The notes: generated by a model from the letters alone, not told the origin. A stretch of 64,000 nucleotides of DNA from Myxococcus sp. RHSTA-1-4 (GCF_020037125.1 NZ_JAIQDG010000020.1:1-64000), one strand, 5' to 3'. Shown: positions 1 to 9,931, counted from the stretch's first letter. Made by a program: numbers and translations.

Positions 1-2
1 TC

Positions 3-521
3 GGTGAGCGCGAGGGGGCGCTGGCGCCGGGCAGCGTCCGGGTGGGCGAGGGACTCATCTGGGGAGCGCTGGCGGAGTTGGTTCGCGCGCTGGCCCGGGG
101 CGAGGAGGCGTCGCTGGTCGAAGAGGACGTCAACGCCGCGGGCCGGGCCCTCTGGAAGGCTTTGGCCGCGGAGGAAGACTCGCCCTCCCGAGGCTCCGAC
201 ACGCCTCCTTCTGGGGCGGCGAGGACGGAAGACTTCGAGCCTGGAGGCACCGGCACGCTTGCGCCTGTCGCGGAGCACGTCGAGGCCGAGAGCACTGGCG
301 GCCCCGCGTTGGCCACCGGTGCTGCATCGCCAGAGGCGCCCGTCTCCGACGGAGTGGTGCCGGGTCATGCTCTCCGGGAAAGCGACGCACGGGGCGCATG
401 TGAAGAACTGAGCTGTCCGCAGCCCTTCCAGACGAGATGCGCTCGCCGCTCCCGCGCAACACCTATCAGGCAAGCGATGGGTCTGGGTGCCGGCCCTCTG
501 CACTCGCTGATGGAGGTCACA
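3..521 (+). CDS. Unassigned open frame entering from the left edge
   Basis: The frame is open from the first bases and has the usual G/C-rich third positions to about base 180. It reads acidic, alanine-rich residues such as SLVEEDVNAAGRALWKAL, then becomes Ser/Pro/Gly-rich. It meets no stop before running in frame into the lipase gene that starts at 522. It could be the tail of an upstream gene whose stop was lost or shifted (another frame stops at 411), or an N-terminal extension of the lipase. I recognise no domain. The good Shine-Dalgarno at 512-516 argues that the lipase starts separately. Confidence 0.3.
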
Positions 522-1883
522 ATGGCGGAGCGTCCGAGGGACTCCGGGCACCTGAAGTCCGGACAGGTGCATGTGCTGGACGGGCGGCCCGGGGGCCGAG
601 ACCACCTGGTGCTCGTCCCAGGCTTCGGCGGCTTCGATGCGCTGGGCTCGCTGCGCTACTACCACGGGGTGACCGAGGTGCTGCGCGAGCTGGAGCCTGG
701 CTCGGAGCTGTCCGTGCACTACTTCCCGAACCTGCCCACGGCCAGTGTCCAGACGCGGGCCCGGCAGCTCCAGCGCTGGCTCGCGGCGCTGTGGGACCGG
801 CTGAACTTCCTGCCGGCGGATCGCATCCACCTCATCGGCCACTCCACCGGCGGGCTGGACATCCGCCAGCTGCTCACCGACCACCGCGTGCAGTACCAGC
901 AGCATGCGCGCGGCACGGGCGGCTCATGGTCGCCGGTCCTGGACCGGATTGCCTCCGTGCAGTTCCTCTCCACGCCCCACCGCGGCACCGCCCTGGCCTA
1001 CCACCTCAGCCGCACGCGGCTTCGCCGCACGGCCTGCCGGGCATTCCTGTACGGCGCATACCAGTCCCTGCGTGCGTTCGGCGAGCGCGGCAGCGGCCAG
1101 CTGGGCCGGCTCGGCAAGGTGCTGGCGCCCTCCGCCCGGACTCCCGACTGGGTGGACGCACTGCTCGACACCCTGCGCGGTACGTACATCGCGCATGGCA
1201 GCCTCGAACGTGCCACTGCGCGCAGCTCGTACTTCGAGCTGCTGCGCTGGCTGCTGGACATGGGGACCGACTTCAATGCCATCACGGACCTGGACCCCTG
1301 CAAGCCTCCGTCCGGTGCTCCCGCCAGCCCCGCGCACCAGGATGAGAAGGACTACGAGGAGGACACGCGCTTCCTGCGCGAGCGCCACATCCGAGTGCGC
1401 TCCATCGTCACGGTGGCCGGTGCGCCTCCGCCGCGGCGGGGGCGCCTGCCAACCCTCTACGGGGTGACGTACGGGCTGACGGCCCTGAATCCTCCCGAGC
1501 GGCTCCAGTCCCGCACCGTGCGCGAGCTGATGAACCCACGGAACGAGCGCACGCTGCGGCCCACGGAGAATGACGGCTTCGTCAACTCCGTCTCCCAGGT
1601 GTGGCCGGACGAGGCGCACAGCTACCTTGTCGAGGGCGACCACGCGGACGTCATCGGCCACTTCCACGCGCCGCCGGCCACGCGGGACGGGGACTTCTTC
1701 GCGTTCCGCCAGTATGACCTGCTGAGTTCGAACTCGGACTTCGACGAGGAGGCCTTCACGGCGCTCTGGCGGAAGGTGGGCCAGTTCGCCCTGGAGCGGG
1801 CCGGGGCACGACGGGAGCGGCGGGAGCCACGGCCCAGGCCCTCCGCCACCGACACTCAGCAGCCTGCCGCCTTCCGGCCCTGA
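522..1883 (+). CDS. Triacylglycerol lipase-like alpha/beta hydrolase
   Basis: This 453-residue protein has the alpha/beta hydrolase core of bacterial lipases. An oxyanion-hole strand LVPGFGG lies at residues 31-37 and the nucleophile elbow GHSTG at 106-110, with Ser108 as nucleophile. Late segments NDGFV and DHADVIGH probably supply the catalytic Asp and His. No signal peptide is seen, so the location is uncertain. The start is chosen at the ATG at 522 because GGAGG ends 5 nt before it, although the frame stays open upstream. Family knowledge suggests ester or triacylglycerol hydrolysis; the substrate is unknown. The gene stands alone, followed by a 328-bp spacer. Confidence 0.8.
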   Translation: MAERPRDSGHLKSGQVHVLDGRPGGRDHLVLVPGFGGFDALGSLRYYHGVTEVLRELEPGSELSVHYFPNLPTASVQTRARQLQRWLAALWDRLNFLPADRIHLIGHSTGGLDIRQLLTDHRVQYQQHARGTGGSWSPVLDRIASVQFLSTPHRGTALAYHLSRTRLRRTACRAFLYGAYQSLRAFGERGSGQLGRLGKVLAPSARTPDWVDALLDTLRGTYIAHGSLERATARSSYFELLRWLLDMGTDFNAITDLDPCKPPSGAPASPAHQDEKDYEEDTRFLRERHIRVRSIVTVAGAPPPRRGRLPTLYGVTYGLTALNPPERLQSRTVRELMNPRNERTLRPTENDGFVNSVSQVWPDEAHSYLVEGDHADVIGHFHAPPATRDGDFFAFRQYDLLSSNSDFDEEAFTALWRKVGQFALERAGARRERREPRPRPSATDTQQPAAFRP

Positions 1884-2211
1884 GGAAGCGAGGCTGGGCC
1901 TCAGTGAAGGGTGACGTCCGTCGTGGCCAGGCGCTCCAGCTTCCGCGCGGGCACGGCGGAAACCGCACGGCATCGCGCTGACGACGCGCACCTCCCTCCT
2001 CGGTCGTCAGGACTGCGCGCACCCATGCGCCCACCGCGAGCAGTCGCTGTGACGAGCCACGAACTCTCGTGGCCCACGAACTCTCGCGGCGCGAGTCCGC
2101 ACGCCAACCCGTGGACTTTGCTGGGACTCGCCCGGGTGCGAGGCATGGCAGGGCAACTGCATCGGCCGGGGGCACTGCATTTCCGCAGTCATCTCCCCGG
2201 AGCAACGAGCC
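1884..2211. other. Intergenic spacer with tandem palindromes
   Basis: This 328-bp spacer lies between the lipase and the epoxide-hydrolase-like gene. No convincing ORF is seen. Its notable content is the duplicated palindrome at 2057-2090, annotated separately. It probably carries the promoter of the gene at 2212. Confidence 0.5.
2057..2090. promoter_or_regulatory. Two tandem palindromic 17-bp repeats, operator-like
   Basis: The 17-bp unit CCACGAACTCTCGTGGC occurs twice head to tail (2057-2073 and 2074-2090) with one base change. The first copy contains a perfect dyad, CCACGA-N4-TCGTGG; in the second the right arm reads TCGCGG. It sits about 120 bp upstream of the start at 2212. Tandem dyads of this size are typical of dimeric repressor sites such as TetR type. 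No regulator gene is adjacent, so the function is inferred. Confidence 0.5.
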
Positions 2212-3213
2212 ATGTCCCCGCTTCTCTCCACACCTCGCATTCGAGCGCTGTTGCTCGGCGTGCTCCTCTTCGTTCCGGCGCTCGCGGGCGCGACCCCGCC
2301 AGACGCCTCGCTCCACCCTCCCGCCGCGTCCGCAAGCGCCGTGGCCTACCGCACGGTGAAGGTGGACGGCCTGGACATCTTCTACCGGGAGGCCGGCCCC
2401 CGGGATGCGCCCACGGTACTGCTGCTGCACGGCTTCCCGACGTCCTCACACATGTTCCGCAACCTCATCCCGGCACTCGCGGACCGCTACCACGTGGTGG
2501 CGCCGGACTTCCCCGGCTTCGGGCAGAGCAGCATGCCGGCAGTGGGGGAATTCGAGTACAGCTTCGAGCGGCTCTCGCGCGTGATGGAGCGCTTCACGGA
2601 GGCGGTCGGCCTCGGCTCCTACAGCCTCTACCTGATGGACTACGGAGCGCCCGTGGGCTTCCGGCTCGCGGCGCGGCACCCCGGGCGCGTGGAGGCGCTC
2701 ATCATCCAGAACGGCAATGCCTACAACGAGGGGCTGCGCGAGTTCTGGGAGCCCGTCAAGGCGTACTGGCGTGAGCCGAGCCCGAAGAACAGGGACGCGC
2801 TGCGTGGGCTGCTGACGCTCGACGCCACCCGCTGGCAGTACACCCACGGCGTGCGAGACGTCACGCGCATCAGCCCGGACACCTGGACCCTCGACCAGCG
2901 GCTGCTCGACCGGCTGGGGAACCAGGACATCCAGCTGGCGCTCTTCTACGACTACCGCACCAACGTGCCGCTCTATCCCCAGTGGCAGGCGTACCTCCGC
3001 AAGCACCAGCCGCCCACGCTCATCGTCTGGGGCAAGAACGATCACATCTTCCCGGCCGAGGGCGCCACGCCCTACCTGAGAGACTTGAAGGGCGCGGAGC
3101 TGCACCTGCTGGACACGGGCCACTTCGCGCTCGAGGAGGACGGCGCGGTCATCGCCGGGCACATGCGCCGCTTCCTCGCGAAGCACGTGAGGCAGCCCAC
3201 CCCGCGCCGTTGA
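2212..3213 (+). CDS. Exported epoxide hydrolase/dehalogenase-like alpha/beta hydrolase
   Basis: The protein has 333 residues with an N-terminal signal peptide (hydrophobic run at about 11-27, ALAGA cleavage region). The alpha/beta hydrolase fold is clear: HGFP at 73-76, nucleophile Asp143 in MDYGAP, acid Asp277 in WGKNDH and base His304 in DTGHF. An Asp nucleophile rather than Ser places it with epoxide hydrolases and haloalkane dehalogenases, and the NGNAYNEGL segment fits the plant/bacterial epoxide-hydrolase-like group. It probably acts in the periplasm or outside the cell. Its expression may be controlled through the tandem palindromes upstream. Confidence 0.85.
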   Translation: MSPLLSTPRIRALLLGVLLFVPALAGATPPDASLHPPAASASAVAYRTVKVDGLDIFYREAGPRDAPTVLLLHGFPTSSHMFRNLIPALADRYHVVAPDFPGFGQSSMPAVGEFEYSFERLSRVMERFTEAVGLGSYSLYLMDYGAPVGFRLAARHPGRVEALIIQNGNAYNEGLREFWEPVKAYWREPSPKNRDALRGLLTLDATRWQYTHGVRDVTRISPDTWTLDQRLLDRLGNQDIQLALFYDYRTNVPLYPQWQAYLRKHQPPTLIVWGKNDHIFPAEGATPYLRDLKGAELHLLDTGHFALEEDGAVIAGHMRRFLAKHVRQPTPRR

Positions 3214-3363
3214 CGGCGGCTCGCGCGCCGCTGGTGAGCGGGGAAGACGTTCCAGGCCATCCCGCTTTGCGTCGGGTGCTCTACACCTCGCTCCCGGCGG
3301 CCCTCTCTTCCACTCCGTGGCGGCGCGTAGGGTAGCGCTGCCTTGAAGACCCCGGGGGGAGCC

Positions 3364-5004
3364 ATGGGCAAGCGCTGGACGGCGGAGGGACCGCGTAGGC
3401 TCGCGGTGCCCGTGGGGCTCCTGCTGCTTGCACTGGGATTACGCATGGCCTTCGTCACCAGCGAAGGGCTCTGGTTCGACGAGCTGTACATCGCGATGCA
3501 GTCGCGGATGAGCTTCCGGGAGCTCCTCCAGCACCTGGCGAACGAGGACGTGCACCCGCCGCTCTATCCCCTCCTGATGCTGGGATGGTCGCGGCTGGTG
3601 GGCTCAACGGGGGAGCTGAGCCTGCGGCTGCCGTCGGCCCTGTTCGGTGCGCTGAGCGTGGCCGCCGTGTACGCGCTGGGACAGCGGATGTTCGGGCCGG
3701 CGACAGCGAGACTGGCCGCGGGGTGGCTGGCGGTGAACGCGTTCGCCATCCACTACAGCCAGGAGGCACGTAGCTACAGCCTGCTGCTCCTGCTGAGCAC
3801 TGTCGCGGTGCTGGCCTGGTACCAGTGGGCGCGGCAAGCGGCGCCCTCGCTCGGGGACGCGCTGCTCTACGGGGTGGCGGCCCTGCTGGTGGCGTACACG
3901 CACCTGTTCGGAATGCTGCTCGTGGCCTTCCTGGGACTGACGGACCTGGCGCGGGTGCTGCGGCGGCGCATGCCCGGGCGGCGGCTGCTGGGAACGTACG
4001 GGGGCATCGCCCTGGGGATGGCGCCCTGGGGGCCATGCCTGTGGAGCCAGGCCACACGTGTCCAGCAGGGGTTCTGGATTCCCCGGCCCGAGGTGCTCTT
4101 CTGGGTGGACTACCTGCGGCAATACGCGGGGCACGCGCTGCTGGGGCTGGCCGCCCTGGGCGCCAGTGCCCTCGCGCTCTGGGGCGCCCCGCGGACGCGC
4201 GGCGCGGAAGAGGACGCCCCATCCCAGGGGTCTCCCAGCCTGCCATGGACCCGGGAGTCAGCCATGCTCGCGTGGCTGCTGCTCTGGGGGGTGTTCCTGC
4301 TGGGCGTGCCGTTCGTGCTGTCCCGCGTCGGTCAGCCCATCCTGCATGCCAAGAGCGCCATCGCGGTGCTGGCGCCGATGGCGCTGCTGTCGGCCCGGGG
4401 GATGACGCGCCTGCCCGGGGCCTGGAGCGGCGCCGTCGCAGCGGTGTGGGCCTTCGGCTCGCTGGCGGTCACCACGCTCGGCTACCGCACCTATGAACGC
4501 GAGCAATGGAGGGAGATGGTCACCACCGTCGAGCGGGAGCGCGCGCCCACGGACCTCGTCGTCGCCTACCACCCCCGCTATGACCCTTCCGCCTTCTACC
4601 GCTACTACCTCGATCCGGCGACCGAGCTGGTGATGTTGTGCTGCGACAGCCAGGAGACGTGCGCGCCAGGAGACGCGCAGCTCGAAGCCCTGGCCGCGCA
4701 CCATGGCGCGAAGCAGCTCTGGCTGCTGAGGATGCGGGCCGTCGCGGGCGCGCTCCCTCCGGGCCTGGAGCACTCCTGGAGGGTCGTGGAGTCACGCAGG
4801 TTCAACGGTGGCATCCTGCAGCGGCTCGTCCAGGGCGGAGACGGTACGGCCCGGGTCGAAGGCGCGGGGTCCCCATCCAGCCCCGTGCTCTCCGGCCGCT
4901 GTCCCCACGTCCTACACTGGCACCCGGCCGCGCCGAGGCCGCGCCTCAGCGAGAGACGCCCTACCACTGGACGCGCATGGCCCCGACGCGGCCTCCCTCG
5001 GTGA
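3364..5004 (+). CDS. Multi-pass glycosyltransferase, ArnT/PMT (GT39-like) family
   Basis: This polytopic membrane protein of about 546 residues has the signature of lipid-linked-sugar glycosyltransferases: an acidic first loop (LWFDELYIAMQ) after the first transmembrane helix, then NEDVHPPLYPLLML and a string of hydrophobic helices. NEDVHPPLY matches the second loop motif of PMT_2/ArnT proteins. The role is probably transfer of a polyprenyl-linked sugar to an envelope acceptor; substrates are unknown. The ATG at 3364 follows GGGGGGAG closely; a TTG at 3343 is an alternative start. The last ~60 residues are low-complexity and the 3' end overlaps a convergent gene by 44 bp, so the reading frame is longer than the folded domain. 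Confidence 0.8.
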   Translation: MGKRWTAEGPRRLAVPVGLLLLALGLRMAFVTSEGLWFDELYIAMQSRMSFRELLQHLANEDVHPPLYPLLMLGWSRLVGSTGELSLRLPSALFGALSVAAVYALGQRMFGPATARLAAGWLAVNAFAIHYSQEARSYSLLLLLSTVAVLAWYQWARQAAPSLGDALLYGVAALLVAYTHLFGMLLVAFLGLTDLARVLRRRMPGRRLLGTYGGIALGMAPWGPCLWSQATRVQQGFWIPRPEVLFWVDYLRQYAGHALLGLAALGASALALWGAPRTRGAEEDAPSQGSPSLPWTRESAMLAWLLLWGVFLLGVPFVLSRVGQPILHAKSAIAVLAPMALLSARGMTRLPGAWSGAVAAVWAFGSLAVTTLGYRTYEREQWREMVTTVERERAPTDLVVAYHPRYDPSAFYRYYLDPATELVMLCCDSQETCAPGDAQLEALAAHHGAKQLWLLRMRAVAGALPPGLEHSWRVVESRRFNGGILQRLVQGGDGTARVEGAGSPSSPVLSGRCPHVLHWHPAAPRPRLSERRPTTGRAWPRRGLPR

Positions 5005-5593
5005 TGACAGCGGGGCTGATGGTGCCCGTGCTCACACCGCACTCGTCGAAGAGGAGCATCAGCGTGCCCTCCCATGCGGCGAAGGAGGTCGTCTCCATCG
5101 CATACGTGGAGCGCAGCTCCAGCATCCCGGAGCGCGGGGACTCCCGCGTCCAGCGGAACGAGAGGCCGGTGAAGAAGGGCCGGCACAGGGAGTCCAGCGC
5201 GGCGAAGAGGGTCGCGGGGTCCCGGCCGCCCATCGAGATGATGGTCTGCATCTGCGGCTTGAGGAACTTCAGCGTCGAGCTTCGCGTGGCCTCGTAACCG
5301 AGGTGCCGGACGCCCTCGCGTCCCTTCAGGGAGAACACCACCTGCAGGAGCGGAGCAACCGCGTCGATTTCCACCCAAGCGGTGTGCAGGGGCGGCGCGT
5401 CCATCAGCCTGGCCACCGCGGGAGGCACGCGCCTGTGCACTTCGGCCCGAAGCCCGAGCGCATCGAGGCCCGCCAGATAGGAACGAAAGAGGCTGCACCA
5501 AGTGCGGGCGCGCTGCGGCAGCAACGCCATGAGCGCGCCGCCGGGCCCGCCTACCGGGCGGACGGGCTGACGAGCCCTCCCCTTCCTCCACAC
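4961..5593 (-). CDS. Hypothetical protein, myxobacterial family
   Basis: This protein has 210 residues from a GTG at 5593, or 189 from an ATG at 5530. It has no signal peptide or membrane segment. It resembles the lineage-specific paralogous families of Myxococcaceae, possibly the TIGR02265/DUF2378 group, but I cannot confirm that. Recognisable segments are LKGREGVRHLGYEAT and TSFAAWEGTLMLLFDE. The start lies 10 nt after the stop of the DTW-domain gene on the same strand, so the two probably form an operon. Confidence 0.7.
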   Translation of the reverse strand: MWRKGRARQPVRPVGGPGGALMALLPQRARTWCSLFRSYLAGLDALGLRAEVHRRVPPAVARLMDAPPLHTAWVEIDAVAPLLQVVFSLKGREGVRHLGYEATRSSTLKFLKPQMQTIISMGGRDPATLFAALDSLCRPFFTGLSFRWTRESPRSGMLELRSTYAMETTSFAAWEGTLMLLFDECGVSTGTISPAVITEGGRVGAMRVQW

Positions 5594-5603
5594 CCTCGCG
5601 GGC

Positions 5604-6218
5604 TCAATTCAGCGTTCCGCACTCGGCGATCCGCTGCACACGAAGCGCGGCCAGCCGCTCCAGCGGGGCCGCCGCCTCCGGTCCTTCGAGCATCGCCACC
5701 GCGCGGGCGACCGCATCCAGGGTGGACATCCCGGCCGGATGCGTGGGCTCGCGGAGCCGGAGCATTCCGGGCTCGGGCGGCGGCAACACCAGCCGGGGAA
5801 GCGTCCGCAGCACGGGGAGCCGCTGGGTCATCCGCCGTGCCTGCGACCAGCTCGCGTCCAGCACCACCAGTTGCCTCGGCGCGGGGGCGTCCGGCGGCGC
5901 GGGGGCGCCATCGGGGTAGAGCAGCCAGGTGCCGGGCTCGGCGAGCACGGCGGTGTCGAAGGGCTCGACCGGTGAGCCATGGGTGAGCAGCCTGGCATTC
6001 GCGAGCGCCAGCGCCGCCACCCGCCCGGTGTTGCTCTTCTTCGCGATCTCCATCACGTGCTGGAGGAGGAGGAACCGGGTGCGCGTCTCCACCCGCGGTA
6101 TCTCGGCACACAGGCACAGGTGCGACGGGAGGTTGCAACGATCACAGCGGGGACGGGCAGCGCGGGGAGACATCCTCCGCCATCCTGTTCCGGTGGCGGC
6201 GGGAAGAGAAGCGTTCAT
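5604..6218 (-). CDS. DTW-domain tRNA-uridine aminocarboxypropyltransferase
   Basis: About 204 residues. The N-terminus has the Cys cluster CDRCNLPSHLCLC expected for zinc binding in DTW-domain proteins. The core has the DTW-like motif as DASW followed by SQARRM, and later LREPTHPAGMSTLDAVARAV, typical of the TapT/TuaA family. The family installs the acp3U modification on tRNA from S-adenosylmethionine. The start at 6218 is preceded by GGGGGGCGGGACC; longer (6284) and shorter (6173) starts exist. It is divergent from glyS and probably shares the short promoter region with it, which fits two translation-related genes. Confidence 0.85.
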   Translation of the reverse strand: MNASLPAATGTGWRRMSPRAARPRCDRCNLPSHLCLCAEIPRVETRTRFLLLQHVMEIAKKSNTGRVAALALANARLLTHGSPVEPFDTAVLAEPGTWLLYPDGAPAPPDAPAPRQLVVLDASWSQARRMTQRLPVLRTLPRLVLPPPEPGMLRLREPTHPAGMSTLDAVARAVAMLEGPEAAAPLERLAALRVQRIAECGTLN

Positions 6219-6308
6219 TGGTCCCGCCCCCCGCTCGGAGCACGCGGATTTCCGCCGCGAACGGTGTAGGGTGTGGAGCCTCAACGTTCACGAAGGAGCT
6301 ACACCCAG

Positions 6309-7922
6309 ATGGCCGCGCAGACGATGGAGCAGCTCGTTTCCCTGTGTAAGCGCCGGGGCTTCATCTTCCCAGGGTCCGCGATCTACGGGGGGCTGCAGGG
6401 CACGTACGACTACGGCCCGCTCGGCGTCGAGCTGAAGAACAACCTGAAGCTCGCCTGGTGGCGCGCCAACGTCTGGGAGCGCGAGGACATGGAGGGCCTC
6501 GACGCCGCCATCCTCATGAACAAGCTCACGTGGCGCTACTCGGGGCACGAAGAGACCTTCGTGGACCCGATGGTCGACTGCAAGGAATGCAAGATGCGCT
6601 GGCGCGCGGACCAGATCGCGGGCAAGTGCCCGAACTGCGGCTCCGCCGAGCTCACCGAGCCCCGCCCGTTCAACCTGATGTTCAAGACGCAGGTCGGACC
6701 GGTGCCGGACCCCGAGTCGTTCTCGTATCTGCGCCCGGAGACCGCGCAGGGCATCTTCGCCAACTTCAAGCACGTCCTCGATTCGACCTCCCGCAAGCTC
6801 CCGTTCGGCATCGCGCAGATTGGCAAGGCGTTCCGCAACGAGATCACCCCGCGCAACTTCATCTTCCGCGTGCGCGAGTTCGAGCAGATGGAGATCGAGT
6901 TCTTCGTGAAGCCCGGCGAAGACGAGGCGTGGCACCAGAAGTGGGTCGAGGACCGCATCAACTGGTGGCTCTCCGTCGGGCTCTCCCGCCAGAACCTGGA
7001 GCCGTACCACCAGAAGGCGAACGAGCTCGCGCACTACGCCAAGGCCACGGTCGACCTGCTCTACCGCTTCCCGCATGGCCTCGAGGAGCTCGAGGGCATC
7101 GCCAACCGCACCGACTACGACCTGGGGTCGCACAGCAAGGACCAGGGCTCGCTCGGCTTGAAGGCGCGTGTGTCCCCGAACGGCCACAGCACCGAGAAGC
7201 TCACGTACTTCGACCCGGAGACGAAGCAGCACGTGGTGCCGTTCGTCATCGAGCCGTCCGCCGGCGTCGACCGCGGCGTGCTCGCGGTGCTCAGCGAGGC
7301 GTATGCCGAGGAGCAGGTGAAGCCGGCCCCGGCGGATCGCCTGAAGCCCGTCGAGGAGGCGCTCGGCACGTTCCTCAAGTCCGTCAGCCGCAACGAGAAG
7401 CTCCCGGCGGACGCGAAGAACGCCATCATCGCCGAGGGTGAGCGCATCGCGGGAGCGCTGGGTGAGCGGCTCGCGTCCATCACCGGCCTGCTCTCCATGC
7501 CGGGCGCGGAGAGCATCGAGGTCGCGAAGAAGCTCCGCGGCCAGGTGGACCCCGTCGTCGACGAGTTCTACCGGACGGTGCTGCACTTCAAGCCGCGCCT
7601 GGCGCCCATCAAGGTGGCCGTGCTGCCGCTGAAGAAGAACCACCCGGGCATCGTGAGCGTGGCCAAGGGCATCCGCCGGCAGCTTCAGTCCTCGGGCTCG
7701 ATGCGGGTCGTCTACGACGACACCGGCGCCATCGGAAAGCTGTACCGGCGCCAGGACGAGATTGGCACCCCCTTCTGCGTCACGGTCGACTTCGACACCC
7801 TCGGCGACGGCAAGGACGCGTCCTCGAAGGACACCGTCACCGTGCGCCACCGCGACTCGATGGCCCAGGAGCGCGTTGCCACCTCCGAGCTCGAGAGCTA
7901 CCTGCGCGAGAAGATGGCCTGA
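6309..7922 (+). CDS. glyS: Glycyl-tRNA synthetase, dimeric single-chain type
   Basis: This 537-residue class II synthetase charges tRNA-Gly in the cytoplasm. Motif 1-like [15 protein letters not shown] is near residues 31-45, a zinc site is formed by Cys91, Cys94, Cys107 and Cys110, and motif 2 ([19 protein letters not shown]) lies near 175-193. The C-terminal anticodon-binding domain includes [10 protein letters not shown] and the [12 protein letters not shown] strand. It is the eukaryote/archaea-like alpha2 form, not the alpha2beta2 GlyQ/GlyS form, so one gene suffices. The ATG at 6309 has AAGGAG 10 nt upstream. Confidence 0.97.
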   Translation: MAAQTMEQLVSLCKRRGFIFPGSAIYGGLQGTYDYGPLGVELKNNLKLAWWRANVWEREDMEGLDAAILMNKLTWRYSGHEETFVDPMVDCKECKMRWRADQIAGKCPNCGSAELTEPRPFNLMFKTQVGPVPDPESFSYLRPETAQGIFANFKHVLDSTSRKLPFGIAQIGKAFRNEITPRNFIFRVREFEQMEIEFFVKPGEDEAWHQKWVEDRINWWLSVGLSRQNLEPYHQKANELAHYAKATVDLLYRFPHGLEELEGIANRTDYDLGSHSKDQGSLGLKARVSPNGHSTEKLTYFDPETKQHVVPFVIEPSAGVDRGVLAVLSEAYAEEQVKPAPADRLKPVEEALGTFLKSVSRNEKLPADAKNAIIAEGERIAGALGERLASITGLLSMPGAESIEVAKKLRGQVDPVVDEFYRTVLHFKPRLAPIKVAVLPLKKNHPGIVSVAKGIRRQLQSSGSMRVVYDDTGAIGKLYRRQDEIGTPFCVTVDFDTLGDGKDASSKDTVTVRHRDSMAQERVATSELESYLREKMA

Positions 7923-8017
7923 GCCATCCCGGGTCAGTATCATCACCCTCTTCAGCCGGGAGGGGATTGTGCTTGCGGGGGGCGCCAGCGGTCTGCTTCC
8001 GTCTGTGGAGCGTCCCC

Positions 8018-8272
8018 ATGAACCTCATTGAGCCTTGCATGCTGGCTGGAGCGGCGGTGGGGGCCGTGATGGGAGCGGTCCTGGGCTTTGCATCGGGCCC
8101 GCTCTGGGGAACCGGCGGCCTGCTGGTGGGAGCCGTGCTCGGGGGGCTGGCCGGTCCCTTCGTCTTCATCTTCCTCGGACTGCTCTTCCTCACCGTGCGC
8201 TTCGGGCCCCGCCATGTCTTGAGCCTCTTTCGCGAGGGCCCTGGCACACGCCGCCCACCGGGTGATGCGTAG
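8018..8272 (+). CDS. Small hydrophobic membrane protein
   Basis: This 84-residue protein has two hydrophobic segments (about residues 7-29 and 32-60) rich in Gly, Ala and Leu, separated by GPLWGTGG, with a basic C-terminus. The ATG at 8018 has TGGAG 7 nt upstream, so it beats the upstream in-frame start at 7967. It lies about 95 bp after glyS. No family is recognised. Gly-zipper-like spacing (GAVMGAVLG) suggests tight helix packing in the inner membrane. Confidence 0.6.
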   Translation: MNLIEPCMLAGAAVGAVMGAVLGFASGPLWGTGGLLVGAVLGGLAGPFVFIFLGLLFLTVRFGPRHVLSLFREGPGTRRPPGDA

Positions 8273-8432
8273 CCACAACCGCGCAGACTGACGAGCGAGC
8301 CATCTGAAAGGTTATGGACTCCGAGAGGAGGCGCTGACGGCCCCACCCTGGGGATTGCGCTGACACGTGCCAATGCAGGAAGTAGGCTCGCCGCGAGCGC
8401 AGCGAACCCCTTCCCTCCTCGCGGGACATTCC

Positions 8433-9866
8433 ATGCAGCCTGTCCACCTGAATCCGGCAAGCCTCCCACGGGGTACCCGGGTAGGTCCGTGGTATGTGAT
8501 GGAGCCGCGAGGCTGGGGCACCTACGGCGCCGTCTACCGCGCCCTCGGCATGGACGGCGTCCCCGGGCCCGTCGCACTCAAGCTGGCCCTTCACCCGGCC
8601 GATGCGCGCTTCGCTCGTGAAGTCGAGTTGCTCTCCCGCATCCACCACCCCTGCGTCCCTCGTCTCGTGGACCATGGCAGCTGGCTGTCTCCCGTGGGCA
8701 TCCCCTACCCCTTCCTCTCCATGGAGTGGGTCGAGGGCGTCTCCCTTTACGAATGGGCGCGCGTGCGCCGCCCCTCCTCCCGCCAGGTCCTCCACGCCCT
8801 CTCATGCCTCGCTCGCGCCCTGGCGGCCACCCATTCCGCAGGAGGCGTCCACAGAGACGTGAAGGGTGACAACGTCCTCGTCCGCGCAGCCGACGGCCAC
8901 GTCTTCCTCACCGACTTTGGCTCCGGACACTTCCTGGGCGCCGCCACGCTCACCTCGCCTCCCTTTCCTCCTGGCACTCCTCCCTACCGCTCCCCGGAGG
9001 CCTGGCGCTCCGTGAAGCTCCCCTTCCATGCCTCCACCCCGCCCTACGCTCCCGGGCCGGCCGATGACGTCTTCGCTCTGGGAATGACCGCCTACCGGCT
9101 GGTGACCGACGACTACCCTCCCACCACGGCGCCCATGGACGAGGAGTCCCATATCTGGAGCCTGGAGGGCACCGGCCCTCGACCTCCGCGCGCCCTCAAC
9201 GTCCGCTGCTGCGCCGAGCTGAGCGCGCTCGTCTCCCGGATGCTCTCCGTGCGCCCCGAGGCACGGGGCAGCGCCCGCGAGCTGGCCGAGGCGCTGGAGC
9301 AAGCCGCGAGGACGGCGGGGCCAGAGGCGGATGTGCCTCTCTTCGTCCCGGTGGAGCTCCAGTCCGTAGACGCACGGGCCGCCTCCAAACACGCTGTGCG
9401 TCGCGCGTCTGGGAGTCCCCGCCGCTCCTGGCTCATCGCAGCCAGCCTGGGCGGAGCCGTGGCGCTTGGCACCGGGTGGATGCTGAGCGCACGTCCCGGC
9501 GACGAGGCCGAGCAGGCACAGGCGTCAGCGGACGAGGAGACGGAGGATGGCGGCACCGTGGCTGTCGGAGACGCCGTACTGACGGCGCCGCTGCCACCGG
9601 GTCGCGCCCCTTCCGCGTCGTCGACCATCTCCGTGGATCTGCCTCCCAGGCCGCTCCCTGGGCAGACACGGCCAGATGCTGCTGGCCGCTGCCCCAGCAA
9701 GACACAGATTCCCATCAACGGTGGGTGCTGGGTGGAACTGAACGTGAGCTTGAAGGACTGCGACCCGAGCCTGAACTATGTCGTGCACAAAGGCGCGTGT
9801 TACGGCCCCACCTTCCCGCCGGCGCGCCCTCCCACCTCGAGGCCCGCTGGGGACGACACGCCGTAA
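8433..9866 (+). CDS. Transmembrane Ser/Thr protein kinase
   Basis: About 477 residues. The kinase domain at roughly 15-290 has ATP-binding Lys50 (VALK), catalytic loop HRDVKGDN at 140-147 and DFG at 161-163, so it looks active. The glycine loop is divergent (GWGTYG). One transmembrane helix lies at about 332-351 after a basic stretch, then a Ser/Pro-rich external linker and a small Cys-containing C-terminal domain (CPSKTQIPINGGCW, KDCDPSLNYVVHKGACYG). The opening MQPVHLNPASLPRGTRVG is typical of a large myxobacterial kinase subfamily, which supports the start at 8433 over 8367 or 8373. Confidence 0.9.
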   Translation: MQPVHLNPASLPRGTRVGPWYVMEPRGWGTYGAVYRALGMDGVPGPVALKLALHPADARFAREVELLSRIHHPCVPRLVDHGSWLSPVGIPYPFLSMEWVEGVSLYEWARVRRPSSRQVLHALSCLARALAATHSAGGVHRDVKGDNVLVRAADGHVFLTDFGSGHFLGAATLTSPPFPPGTPPYRSPEAWRSVKLPFHASTPPYAPGPADDVFALGMTAYRLVTDDYPPTTAPMDEESHIWSLEGTGPRPPRALNVRCCAELSALVSRMLSVRPEARGSARELAEALEQAARTAGPEADVPLFVPVELQSVDARAASKHAVRRASGSPRRSWLIAASLGGAVALGTGWMLSARPGDEAEQAQASADEETEDGGTVAVGDAVLTAPLPPGRAPSASSTISVDLPPRPLPGQTRPDAAGRCPSKTQIPINGGCWVELNVSLKDCDPSLNYVVHKGACYGPTFPPARPPTSRPAGDDTP

Positions 9867-9931
9867 TCCGGGGTGCGGAAAGCCGAGGCCGTCTGCGCGC
9901 ATGGCTGCTGATGATGCGCCGGGATTGCCCG

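Noticed and set aside
6288-7946. 552-codon minus-strand frame opposite glyS
   Set aside because: It is an antisense shadow of a clear synthetase gene, with Arg/Leu/Val-rich composition and no family-like segment.
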